Assembly: GCA_013399115.1 (NCBI GenBank)
Contig: VXAA01001306.1
Location: 101,239 to 165,238, forward strand
Source: Anseranas semipalmata
Lineage: Eukaryota > Chordata > Aves > Anseriformes > Anseranatidae
DNA length: 64,000 nt
Reading direction: 5' to 3'
Below, in pieces: positions 13,101-25,220 of the stretch. A model generated the notes under the pieces. The model saw only the letters and a list, made by a program, of their open reading frames with translations. It ran no database searches and was not told the origin of the DNA. The position numbers and the translations under genes were made by a program. Position 1 is the stretch's first letter; each line of letters opens with the position of its first letter.

Positions 13101-15200
13101 ATTGATTATAAAAAAAGATCCGTGATATACTGAACAGTGGTGGTGATACAGGCACTGTGGCAGCTACAGTGCTGTTCCCTTAATCCAGGCTTCCAGTGTG
13201 AATACTCACATGCTGCCAGAAGGGTTACTTAGTGAAGGCAGCTGACTGCCCAAGCACCCGTTGTGAACAGCCTTTCAGGACTCCTGCCAAGGACTGGGTC
13301 TGCTGGGGTCAGTGGAGATGGCCCCGAGTCCCCTTAGGCACCACGGTTACTGTGAGTGCAGGGAACGGCTCTGTGAGTCCCGGGGATTGAGTCCACTTCC
13401 TTAGCTGAACTTTCATCTGGGTTAACTGCAGTTAAATGCACATCTTGACAACATAAACAAAGCACATAATGAAAATTACTTGACCTCGATGTTTGGAGCA
13501 TTTAGGATTATCTTCACCTCAAAGATCTAACCGCAGATTGCTACCCAGTAATGCATGTGCCGCTCAGATGGCACTGAACTTCTCATAAATACTTATGTGG
13601 ATCAATACCATTCCTCAGAGAGACTAGCCAGGATAAAAGGGAGAGTCAAACCTGTCATTGTCATCTAATTTAGGAACACGAAACCTCTCCTACAGTGAGG
13701 GCTGAGCATGTCTTTCAAATGTGTTTGGTGAGTCACGCGTTGAAGCACATCTTAACCTTAACCAGTAATGATACAGGGGAAAAACAATGTGGTTATTATT
13801 TTTTTAGGTTATCAGGTTATCTGACACAAGTTCAAACCATATTGGCAGCCCAGAAGTTAGTTGCCCCTCCCTACTGTAAACCTTTTGGAGTTTGCTGCCC
13901 TGGTACTGGTAGGAATTCTCAAAGATGTAACTATTGATTGGTGTGCTTGCATGCTATTGCTCCCTAATGAACAGCATCAGTAAGGTCTACTTAAACGTCT
14001 GTAGAGGTTTCCTATTGTCCTGCCAAGGGATGAATAAGTTCATCTGCTTAACAAAACACCCCTTTCCAATTTTACCCTTCTCTTGACCTGACTTGAGCTC
14101 AGTCCTTTCTCTGTGATAGCAAACGATCAGTGTGATAAGGAGTCTTTCCTTACAAAAATGTGCCAGTGCCACCGAGCCCTCCTTATCTCCTGACTGAGTA
14201 ATGCTCAATAGCATTGCCACTGAGGTGAAGGGTAAATGCAAAGGCTCCCTGGCAGGCTGCACTGCTGCCAACAGTGAGGAAGAGAAAGCATTTCTGGAGC
14301 AGAAGAAAAAGGTGGGAAGGAAGGGCAGTTGGATGGGCATGACCTCAGGTAGGGGGAAGCTGGATTACCTTTGGGGAAGCTATGGATCATCACACCAGGC
14401 AAGTGTACAACCCCTGTGAGGATATTTTGAATAAAAACAAAACAGATTTGCCAGGCTAGTCCTGTAAATGTTCTTCCCAGGCTTTCAATGCAAGCACTGT
14501 GCTTTGAAAAGGCAGAACGTCAGCATCTACGATGGCAAATGAATGCTCTGGTCTTGAATGTCTCATCAAGGTTGTAATGAGACTCATAACACAGGTCTGA
14601 AGTGGACAGGTCAGTCCCTGCATTTACTCTCCACGTTGTAGCTCAGTTGCTTGATAAGTTTCACTTCAATCATAGGCTTGGTTTTGGATGACAGCTTTGG
14701 GAGAAAATTAAAGCAAGGTGCAACTTGGTGGAACAGGCTCTTAAATTACAGTAGATGCTGCAGTGTTATTATTAGCTTTTTATCACCTCTGGTAGCAAAA
14801 GCTGAAATTACTTTTACATATTCAAAGGAAGGAACTCTGAAATTGCAAAACAATGCTGTCACCATAAAATGTAACAACAATTTCCAAATCATCTATTATC
14901 CTGACATTAAGACCAGCACTAATTATTTCCAGTTACAGCTGCAGCAGACATGGAAACAGAAAAGCTGTGGAAATAAGAACCTGAGAACTCCCAATATGTG
15001 ATGAACTCATGACACAATTCTCAAAATTTGGGGCCTGCCATTGTCCACTATACAATATATAATACTACAATATACTATATAATAATATGAGTCAAGACTA
15101 CAGGGGTTAATTAATCTGTTCCATTTTAGTTCTGCAATCTTTCTGTTTCTCTTTTTAGGGAGCATGTGACTGGAAGAGAAGTTGTCTTTGGGAGAGCAGT
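10197..15200. other. Non-coding stretch, putative intron upstream of the minus-strand terminal exon
   Basis: No exon could be supported on either strand. The stretch holds an interrupted T tract at 10,871-10,896 followed by an acceptor-like cttcttcag, a CAAAAA repeat at 11,171-11,198, and a short TA-rich block at about 15,050-15,090. Open frames such as the one at 13,987-14,340 on the minus strand lack splice signals and domains. If the exon at 9,994-10,196 is genuine, the sequence next to it is its last intron. Confidence 0.5.
11171..11198 (+). repeat. (CAAAAA)n simple repeat
   Basis: Four perfect copies of the 6-bp unit plus a partial fifth. It is an ordinary A-rich microsatellite and may be a decayed poly-A tail, but no retroelement body was recognised next to it. 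Confidence 0.85.
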
Positions 15201-15204
15201 TTTA

Positions 15205-15300
15205 AGTTGGGACTCAGGTTATCTATGTCCAGTTTTTCATTCTGCAGTAAGCTCTGTGTGATCTTTGGCAGATCACTTCCTCCTCTAGGACAGCAAGTGA
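15205..15300 (+). mobile_element. MIR-like SINE relic (sense)
   Basis: The order of blocks follows the central part of a MIR SINE: 'gggactcaggtt', then 'ctgcagtaagctctgtgtgatctt', then 'ggcagatcacttcctcctct'. These correspond to the MIR core 'ggttc...ctgccact...agctgtgtgaccttgggcaagtcactt..cctct'. The match is diverged, as expected for an element fixed before the amniote radiation. Ends are approximate. The comparison is from memory; a profile search would settle it. Confidence 0.45.
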
Positions 15301-15584
15301 ACTACTTTATTTCGTACACACTGTGCATTCTGAATTTAAGTTCTTCAGGGTGAGAAGAACCGTAGCCACTCTCTTCAAGAAATAACACTGGCTGGGACTT
15401 TAGGAACTACTGTTACAAAAAAAGTCAAATGTAACAACGAAAAAAATGCAATAAAGAAAAGTCAGGAACAACTGCAAGACAATTTGAGATGTCAGGTGCC
15501 TGGAAGCCACACTTATATTGAATGGCAACTCCTTCCCCCATTCCCAAACAATCTGTTGTCTATATACATTCAAATGCAAAATAT

Positions 15585-15613
15585 AAAAAAAAAAAAATAT
15601 ATATATATATATA
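15585..15613 (+). repeat. Poly-A followed by (TA)n microsatellite
   Basis: Thirteen A are followed directly by about eight TA units. It may be the remnant tail of a retroposed sequence, but no body was recognised to its left. Confidence 0.85.
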
Positions 15614-16329
15614 GAATTACACATGATCTCAGCTGTACTAGTGTAAGGAAACCTGTCACTGTGTTTGTTTGGCTTTTGATATACAGCTGCCATAGCAAAC
15701 CCTGCATGATTTTCATGAGCTGCAATAAAATTCTATTAGTTCTGAGGGCTGAAAAGTAAACCCACACGTATAACCACCTCAGCCCCTGCAATGGTAAATG
15801 TCAAAATAAAACAATCCATCTTTTCCTTGGGAAGAAATAATCTAACCTAACAAACCTTGTGTGATTCAGCAATAGTTCCATTCATCAGTCAGTCACTTGC
15901 AAGAAAAAGTTGCGTCATTTTGTTTACATTAATATGGGACTTATTCAAATGCAGACAAGCTGAAAGTATAGGCTTAAAACATGCCAAACATCTTTTACAT
16001 TTCCTGGAAACATCTGTTTTTAGTCTCGTCCCAGGCACATGTTTGTGGTTGTATGTTTAAGCTTGTTTAGTTTGCCAGATACCTCGTACATACTGCAGCA
16101 CAGCTGACATGATATCCTGAAACACAGCATGGAAGTATCTGTAAAACATGATGTTCCCAGTAAATCTGTTGAACTTTTGTTGTAACTTTCCTGTAATGAA
16201 AGAAACAACTAAAAAGCTCTGTGACAGCCTACTGCCATCGCTGCATGGTGCAATTAATTAGTTAAGTTTAGAAATTCTGTACATGCCTCACTGGTAATAT
16301 CCAGAAGACAAAGCGATCCTGATACCGCA

Positions 16330-16405
16330 TGCCTCACATGCTCAAAACTCCTATTAAACTTAATGGGAGTTTGGGGGGATGCAAGGAATGTGGGATTGAC
16401 CTTTA
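16330..16405 (+). repeat. Relic of an old palindromic amniote interspersed repeat
   Basis: Positions 16,345-16,372 form a near-perfect hairpin: 13-bp arms with one mismatch and a 2-nt loop, carrying the 'actcc(c/t)attaa ... ttaatgggagt' motif. The flank to the right ('caaggaatgtgggattgacc') resembles the 'gtaaggactgcaggattgggcc' segment that follows this motif in a widespread old repeat of birds, turtles and crocodilians. The family name is not asserted. The hairpin itself is seen directly; the family link is from memory. Confidence 0.4.
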
Positions 16406-17539
16406 TGGTTAAAGATGAATGTGCGCTCTAGACTTCAAAGATTAGGTACCCCTGCCAGTCTGGAGTGTGCAAGTGATCAGCACGCCAAGTGCCAAAGGCA
16501 TCTGCTAAATATCACGCCACAGCTCAAAGCTGTGTAATTAAGAAAAATATAAACTGGCTCAAGGAAGAAAAATATTAGTAATAATTGAAAATGCTTTGGC
16601 TGTTGCTTTTGTCCTGATGATCTCATTAGTTTTGGTTACAGAAACCGTTCTCACACTGGCTGACGTGGGGCATACTTTGTTTGTGTTCTCATTCTACCCA
16701 CATCTTTCCCAGTTAACTTTTATTGCTCAATACAAAGGTCAAATCGAAGGCTTAATTAAATTGTATATGGGGAAACTATAAACTTATTTTGGAAGGGAGT
16801 ACAAAAACATTTAAAGCCATCCCAACTCCTCTCCCCCAGACACTCCTTATTTTCTCGGGAAGAAAAAGGGCATGTGTTGTTGGCACTCTTTTCCTTAAGG
16901 GGAAACTGCACCTTTTTTTGCTTGAAAATTTACATGTTAGAAATATCCAGCCTTTTCATAAGCTGATAATTGTACTTACAATTCACATTTTTAACCAGGA
17001 TTTTAATTTAGCTCTTCAGCTCTAAGCAGACAAAGCTCCATTTTGTAAAAAGGTTGGATATGATCTTATGCTAGCATCAATGTAAGTTTCAACTTAGAGC
17101 AAGAATCTGAACTTCATCTGCTTAGCTTTAAACAAAGGTTGTACCACCAAAATAAATACCATTACCCACCTGCTTGAGCTTACGCATATGTCTCTCAGCC
17201 CCGAGGCCTAAAACTGAACAGCAGCTTCTCTCTCAGCTGAAAAAACTCACAGGTCATATAAACACCCTTTACAGTTTCTCCATGCCTAAGATGAGGAAAG
17301 AGTCACACAGCTTGAGAGGATGGTTGGGTCTGAGTATGCTACAACCTATGGACCAGCAACACCAGTCCACAAAAGTCTAGGCTCGTGTGTGACAATTTGG
17401 CTGCCAGACAAGTATTTTTGCACCACTGAGGTTCTCAAAGCTCCTGTTCAGTTGCTGTCTAGCCCTAGGGGCACAACAATTCCCTAGATGCTGCAGTTTC
17501 CACCTCCAAAAGCCCTACGACATCAACGTTTCTGCAGCT

Positions 17540-17660
17540 GACCGTGCCCACAGACCCCGGGGAGCTGCGAGCCCTGCGGTGCTGTGCTGGAGGTGGGAGG
17601 CCTGCAGGGCTCCTCTCCTCAGCCAGGCCTGGCGGGTGGGCTCGCGGCGGCACACCAACA
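17540..17660. other. G+C-rich patch
   Basis: A short G+C-rich, CpG-containing segment inside A+T-rich sequence. It is too small to be called a CpG island with confidence, and no transcript signal was seen. The open frame on the minus strand here is Pro/Ala/Arg-rich and is explained by base composition. Confidence 0.4.
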
Positions 17661-18789
17661 GCTAACAGAGCGGTCATCTGCCAACACGGGCAGCATGCAA
17701 AATGGTGACAGAAGGCGGCTAGGTTCAGATCCTTCCCGTGGCTGGTTTAGGAGGGGTGCTTGAAGCCAGGTGTCTCGTGCCTTATCCGCAGTCAGAAAAG
17801 AGAGGCAGAGACCAGCGTCTCAGACTGAAGCAGGCTCTGCAACGCTGCTACGTGTTCCAAGCACTTGGGTCTACCCTGAGAGCAAACTGGACCAACATAC
17901 ACTGGAAAGAACTACTCAAATTAAGTACTAGTACTCAATAAATTCAGACAGCAAAAAGAGAAGAGACAATAGACACCGCTCCATGCTGCTGAGTGAGGTC
18001 CGTGTGCCTCCCTCCACAAGGAGACGCCCGGAGGACAGGGAGAAGGGCCGCTATCTGCTTAGGCAGCAGTGCTCTCCAGTTTTAGCGTAAGTAGGTGTCG
18101 TGTCTGTAAGGAATAGGCAGAAGAAAATAAATCACAGAAGAGTTCACCTCCCTCCAAAGAGCTTGGTGGCTCCAGGCAGGGCCCTTTTGGGCCACGGTTG
18201 CCTTTGCGAGGCAGAATAGATTCAGCACACACATTTCAAGCAGCCTGACTCGATCCCTGAATATAACAACCACAAACTAGGCATCAACTTCCAGCACGGC
18301 AGTCACAGAAAACCAACCACAAACATTTCTAGAAGACATCTGAAAGGTTCTTCTCTCCCTGCAAATACAATGCTGTCATCATTCCTCACTCTTTAAAAGC
18401 CAGTCAAATTTTTCCCGTTATTTCTATTGCTCCCTAAAAAACCTGGACAGACGTGATTCCTGCTGCAAGATTTTTAAGTCACTGGATTTCCTTCATGCTA
18501 ATGATGGTGGCAGTGAGGATTTCAAATGTTTCCTGTATTTCTGTTATTTCTTTAGCACAAATAGAAGTTTATACTAAACATCTTTTTAAAAGGTTCCGAT
18601 AGGATATAATCGTAATTATGTTTAATTATACACAATAAACACTGAAATCACATCAATCCACATATCATCTGATTTCTCTTAATGTGGATGACAAAGAAGA
18701 TTAGCTATAATGCCAACGGATAGCTCTGGTCCTTAAATAAATCAGTAGGAAACATTTGTTTATTGAATCTTTCCAGCCTTTCATTTAAG

Positions 18790-19140
18790 TGAGAATTGAA
18801 ATCAAAAGAAACTGTGGCATGGTATTATCCTGGATTAATCATTTTAGACCTAATATCAAGAGCAGTAAAGGAAAACATCACAGCATTAGACTCGCTTTGG
18901 CTCTTGTATGGCAAGTTTAAATTAGTCTTTTCTCCTGCTCTAGTTTGGCAAATATTCAGCATGCATATCCTCTATTTCACATTGCTAGGTTTATCCGGCC
19001 AACCAGAACCCCAGCTCTATCACAGCCGACAGTTATTGACAGAGAGGATGATTAGAGCCATCACTCTGCTGAGTATCTGTAGGAAGAAGAACATGTTTCA
19101 TGTAAAAATACCGAACGGCTTAAAAGCATTATCTTATTAA
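18790..19140. other. Candidate conserved non-coding element
   Basis: The sequence is complex and repeat-free with many TAAT/ATTA cores, GATTAG words and an ATGCATAT-like octamer. It stays open for 114 codons on the plus strand, but the predicted peptide has no domain and begins outside any splice context. The look is that of a slowly evolving regulatory block. This is inference; alignment to other amniotes is needed. Confidence 0.2.
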
Positions 19141-22100
19141 TAGCATGCAGTGAAACTGATGAACCCTTATCACATTCAGCAGGATGAAGAATACCCAAAT
19201 CAACACAAATGTAAGAGAGATACACAACCGAGGGTAAAAAAATAAACTTTTCTAATAAGATGTCTTACAAAATGAAACGGAATCCATTAGCATATGCAGA
19301 AGACTATACTCAGGCTGTGTTCAGGCTGTGCAGCAAATTAAAGGAAGGAAATTCCTGTCCAGGGCAGGCAATGATTCCATTCCCAAATTCTGTCCTGAGT
19401 GGTGTGAAATGCTCCATCCAATTTAATGGAAGACATCTACACCAAAACTACCAGGACTGAGTTTAGCTCAGTCCAGCGTGGTACTAGCCCATGGTAGACT
19501 GCGGGCTATAAATCTTCCTCCTTTTTCAGAGTAACAGCATTGCTAAACTTTACATTGGTCAGCAGTGACAAAGTGAAAACCACTCGCTTCTCCTATTTAG
19601 CCATGTGGAAAAATCACTTCTGGCCATAATCCCACACATCTGCCAACAACCCTCTGAGATATTAATTCCATCATAAGAATGAAAAAAAACACTATTTTGA
19701 GAGTGATGAATATTGCATTGGGACTCAAAGGCCTGCAGCTTTCAACTAGCTTCTCTCTAGACAGATGTGCTTGACTGCCCAGGTGGGACGAGTGACAAAG
19801 CCAGTGTGGTTGCCAAAGCCTTTCTCCTGGCACCTGCAGCACCTCTCCAATGGATTGTGCCCAGGTGCTGAGGGTGGTGATGAGAAAACATATTTAGAGA
19901 GCATGAAAGCATCAGCATCTGGCTGCAAGCGAGTGGAGTGTGATGGGAGAATCCAGGAGATGGAATGAACTGTCCTATCTAGGTCAACTAATGCCCTAAA
20001 TATTGTAATTACATAAAAGACCACCTCCACTTGCTTCTATGCACAGAATTGGCATGGATATATGCAAAGCACTTCTTAGGTGACTGAGCAAGTAGCTTGA
20101 TTTGTGTGTGCTTCTACCCAGCCAAAAAGGCTTCGACAGGCACTCAGTCTTCTCTTTGAGATTTATCAGTTATTGCCAATTTCTTTGTGTTGTAAGAGCT
20201 CCAATAAACGGAAAAACCCACTGGAACTTCATGAGAGCTGACACCATGTGCTGCAATGGATCTGTTGGCACTGCTGTGGTCTATTATGCAAATATGCATC
20301 AGTGGACTTTGTAAAACATAAATTATGTAAATGCCCATTTAGAGCCTCTTCAAAATGCAGATTACTTGCCTGATGTTTGGGGACAATTAACATCTCTGCC
20401 GTGAACCTGCACTCAGGGGCTGCTATGCTACAGCCTATGGATGTCAAGGCCTAGCAAAGTGTATTCTGCATGCAGATTCAATCTTAGTGTGAGAGCCTCT
20501 GCTGTAAAAGTCGACTGTGTCATGATCTACTTAAGCAACGTATCATTGACAACAGAGGTTTTCAGAGACCCTTCAATTTGCAGCAGTTCGAAAGATCTGA
20601 TCTGGAATTCAGGTATGCACTGTTCATTTGGGATTGTGAAGGGGTTTCCTTTTTAATTAAGACTTTGTATTTTTAATTGATAAATGCCAAAACATGCACA
20701 TGTCTGCATGGAGCCATGTTGCTTATTCTCCTGCAGGGGAAAGGGTGTGAGTCTTGGTTCTCCATCTTTGCAATGCTGTTCCTGGCCCTGGGTCAGACTT
20801 ATGCCAAAGCCAAAACATAAACAGCACAAACAGGTCTTTGGGCTTGGCTATGTGCTCAGGCCGCACGCTTGAGACACTAGCTATAGGTCGATTCCTCACG
20901 GTGCTCAGCATGCACTAGGAAGGCTGGGCTCCCACTGAGGAATTAAATCAAACAGTTAAGATTTTTCAGTGCATATTAAGCATCTTGGATTGCTCTGTAG
21001 GCTCATCCCTGGCTTCTGAGATCTTACAAAAATCCAGGCCAAGCAGTATTTACTTTGCTAGAAAACATCATGGAATATCTAACTGGGTAAAGAATTTGGA
21101 GAAACTGGGATATCAGTAGTGAATTCGGCATTTGTTGGACTTCATTAAATCTTGTTTAACTTGAGTTGAGATGGGTGAAATTAACCTTTATACCTCAACA
21201 GCAATCTTCCTATTTGAAGCAATTGAATCAAAGTAGCTTACCAAGGGCAACTTTCTACTTTATAACTTCAAAGAACATTTATTCAGTGATAGCATACAAG
21301 GATCACATAATTGGAGCCAGCTGATGGAGAAAGGGCTGCATACTGAGCTAGCTGGGGAAAAAGAGACCTAATTTAAGGGTAGGTTAGAGATCTGAAGCAA
21401 AGTTCATAAAGACTGATGTGTTACAAAGCAGAGACAATAGTTTCCCAGACTGGCAGAGACAGTGCAATATGAATGGAGGAGTCTTTCTAATCACTGTTGG
21501 CTGAGTGCTGTTCTCTGAGCAATGAACTAGTTCCTATAAAAAACACAAGGAGCTCAGAACACATTTGCAAACACTCCAATTTCTTTACTAACCTGTTTAG
21601 GCACTTCAAAACATTGACAATAATTTCTGTGGATCTATAGTAGCTAAGCACCACAGGGTTATGATCTTGACTGAGGTATTCATGTACTATTGTCAAATCA
21701 AGAGTTCCAGTGAATCAAACATGGGAAGATATATACCTTGATAATTGAAGGACAGTAAAGAACAACAGTGGGCAATTTAGAGTTAATTGAAACCCAACAT
21801 TTACTGGTATCTGGAACAGTTACCAAGTTACCAGCTATTTAGTAAGACTGCAATCAAACATTAAACTAGAAGCTCCACAGATTTGTAGCCATCTAGTTAC
21901 AAATTCAAATCAAAACCATTCAAAATAATTATAAAAGAGAAGGACCACTCATTTCACTGAACCACATTCAACTGCTTTGTGTTGGGATTTGCACTGAACA
22001 ACGCCGTTCTATCACTGACTTGGATACTCAAGCAGTGGTGACTAATGACATCTTCAAAGCTTAAAGGAAGTCAAGACAAGCTGTTTAACAGGAAATATAG

Positions 22101-24764
22101 CTACTCCTGTGATATGTCACCAAGCCACAGGAACCCATAAGTTCTGACACAGCTATTCTGTAAAGCAGAAGATACTGTGAGATAAGAGCTGGCAACACCC
22201 AGAGTATTTACGTCCAACCTTGGCTTGGGAGAAGAAAGTGCAGGACAGACAACCTCACATCTGTTTCTCTGCAACAAATTGTTGCACTGAGTATCACTGA
22301 ATATCAAGAGGCAGTTCAGTTCTGCCATTAATAGTAAATGAAAAAAAATGCTCTGGAATGACAGTGCTTTCTTCCAGTGCAACACTAAAAGCAGTTTTCT
22401 TGTTAAATACCAAGGGACAGGAGTCTTGTTTATTTATGGATTACTGTAGTATTGTCCCTTAAGAGAAAAAAGTCCCTTGTACAGGAGTTGATACTGAATC
22501 TCTTTTCTCTTCCTGCATTTCCACCAGCTTCCACTACAAAAGCAGAAACAAATTGGTTAACTTATAAATTTATAATCCTTACACCAAGGTGAGTTGGAAA
22601 CTGGATTGGGAGAAGTGCCTGAAGCTTGCTTTAGACTTCACTATTACTAACCAGTTATATGGGGATGGTTTTCACTAATAGGTTCAGCATCTGAAAAAGT
22701 GTTTTACCAAACTGTCTCCAGCATGGCAGTGCATGGGCAAGCATGAGAAGAGGTGGCAGAAGGCCACACAGAGCTCAGCCAGGACTCCCCTGTTTAGTCA
22801 GAGAGGAGAAGTGGAGGTACAGGATGGTGGGAATGGGACACATGGTGACAACCAAGAGATGAAAACCTCCTTTTGCACTGCAACTGGCAGGGATGTGAAG
22901 GGCCACCAGAAGGGCTCATCAGCAGTGAAAGGGAGACTAAGAAAAACACATGCCCACAGATGAATGAGACCAGGTGACAGAGGACACAGAAAAGGCTGAG
23001 GTGTTAGAAACCTTCTCTACCGTGGCTTTACTGACAGGATCATTGTTCAGGTTCCTGTGACTGAGTCTGGGGAAGTGAAGTATTACCCGCTGTAGAGGAA
23101 AATCAAGTTAGCGAGTGTGTATTGGGGCTGGGATGAGGACCAGCGTTAGAGCTGCGCAGACAGCTGCCCGTGGGAAGCCACAAAAACTCCCTCACTGAAG
23201 GTAATTAAAAACCAGGCTAGACACACTGGAGTGGTTTTGGTAGAGCTGACTCTGGCTTGGAGCACAAATACACACTAGATAAGCTTCTTCATCTCTGTTT
23301 TCAATCTTCCAATGATCTATTCATTTTGATGAATCTATTCCATGTGAAAAGCAAATGAAAATGAATTATTTGATCAGTTTGTGACTAAATTTGCAACTAT
23401 CTATAAAAACTGAGGGTGAACATCTTGTAAAAGGAATATACATTGGCAGCTATTGCTGACGAAGTGCTATCAATAGGCATTAGAGCTGCAAATGGCAAGG
23501 TGTTGGCAAAGTGAGAGGAACTGCTGCAGAAAGTAAAAAGCCAATCTGTATGATGAACGGAGTGTATATAAAGTAGAGCAAATTACCAGACACACAGACA
23601 TGAGAATACAGAGGCATGGGAGCTGATTAAGAAGTCCTTGTGAAGAAATCTTGAAGGCTGGCCAGTTCCTCCTAATTCTCTGGCATCCGTTCCAGCCGCT
23701 CTGCTAGTGAAAAGAGCACTGTCTGTGATGTGAGCGCACACGTGGGCATGTATTACAGGGAGACGATGGATGGGCAGTACCACTGCAAATGGCTGCTTGG
23801 GACTGCCATCCCCCTTTCAGAACAATCCGGCTTTTCAAAACCTCAGTAATCTTGGACAAGTTCCAAGGAGGGAGACTTGAAAGGCACAGCTCCCGAATTC
23901 CTCAGCGAGGAATAAGCTGGGCGTGTGGCTGGATGCACTGCGTGTCACCGGCACCTCGACTGTGTGACACTTGGAGGCTCTGCTGCTGGGGTTCTGCTTT
24001 CTGAGCACCTCATCCTGTACAGCTGTAACCTGAGATGTGATAGCCACAGCTTCAGCACTACCCAGCACACTCAGCCCGGCACAGCGCTGCTCTGCAGTGC
24101 CAGCTGGATGGCGCAGCAAGAACACGTGCCCCAGCACAAGCAGGGAGACGGAAAACCACCAGACAGACTAGCAGATACGCAAACATTTCCAGGTATAAAA
24201 CCCCTTTAAATCAGGTGGTAACATGCCCTTATTTAGCCTTTGAGCCCATACAATTACAAACACACTTTTTCAATAGCTCTGAAGCTGTGCTGCTAGCGCA
24301 TTACCTAATTTCTAAAAGATCTGCCTGTAAAACATGACTGAAAAATGAATGCTACAAGACCCAAACAAGCCCCTGCCTCCCTCCCAGAAACACTACATCC
24401 TTTAAATCTTGGAATTCTTTAGTGGCTAAAGTCATACTTCAGTTGAATTCCCAGTGTTTGGGTAAAATTTATGATACAGCAGCCAAGTAATTTATTTTCT
24501 TATTTGGAATGAGCTTTCTAAATTCTGCTTTACTACAGATGTCAGCTTCTATACTATATTCTGTCATTTGCCAGTGAAAGCTTTTCTTAAGAGTTAAGAC
24601 ATTCAGATGAATCACGTTTTCTTTGCATCTTTTTTACATGAAAGGTTTCCTTGTCTCTGCAATTCCCACTTCCCACCCTCCAGTTTCTGTTGCTTTCGCT
24701 GTACAGAGCTAGACTGTGATATTTATTCCCTTACTCAACAATGAATAGTACAACGTATCAGTGA

Positions 24765-24845
24765 AAGCCCTTCTGAAATCAGTGAGACTGTTTGTGGGGT
24801 ATGGTCCTACTCACTGTGAGCAGGAGCATTTCAGTCTGGCCCGAA
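24765..24845 (+). repeat. Probable second relic of the palindromic amniote repeat family
   Basis: The word order 'gaaatcagtgagactgtttgtggggtatgg', then 'cctactcactgtgagcagg', then 'tcagtctggcccg' resembles the 'gaaatcaatgggact...catggagtaag...ctactcagtgtgagtaaggg...tctggccc' structure of an old amniote repeat. It is strongly diverged and both ends are uncertain. The comparison is from memory. Confidence 0.3.
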
Positions 24846-25109
24846 GAAAGATGCAAGATGACGTAAGTTGAAATGAATACAGTTACTCACCATTATAATA
24901 TATGTGTTAAAGAGAAAAGACCTGAGCAGATGGAAAACCATTTCAGCAGCTGCCAAATATTTTGACCCCCTAACACAGGTATTGAGGGATCATGGGAATT
25001 CTTAAATCAAAGCACTGCTGTCTTGACACCAATTCCATAAAAATGAATGGAAGAAGTAACTTTTTACATTTCTAAAACACCTTTCATTCCAGAGTCCTAA
25101 CAGATGTTA

Positions 25110-25220
25110 CAAACAGCGAATGTGGCAGCATTCCTAGAAGTATTATTCCCATTTTTTAGATCAGATAACTGAGACATGAAGAGGCTAAAATGATCTAGGT
25201 GGTGGTCACAGAGGAAACCT
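25110..25220 (-). mobile_element. MIR SINE relic (antisense)
   Basis: Plus-strand sequence from 25,141 reads 'tattattcccatttttta', then 'gatcagataactgagacatg', then 'aagaggctaaaatgatct', then 'ggtcacagag'. This is the reverse complement of the conserved MIR core ('attattatccccattttacagatgaggaaactgag..agaggttaagtgactt..ggtcacacag'). Agreement is good across about 70 bp and fades outward. The element is therefore in minus orientation. Confidence 0.65.

Larger units (their letters stand above)
15301..24760. other. Non-coding stretch without recognised exons
   Basis: The stretch contains the A13/(TA)n microsatellite at 15,585-15,613, a palindromic repeat relic at 16,330-16,405, a G+C-rich patch near 17,540-17,660 and a possible conserved non-coding block at 18,790-19,140. 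Open frames here are at most about 115 codons, have no recognisable domains, and do not sit between plausible splice sites. I see no RNA gene. Confidence 0.5.
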
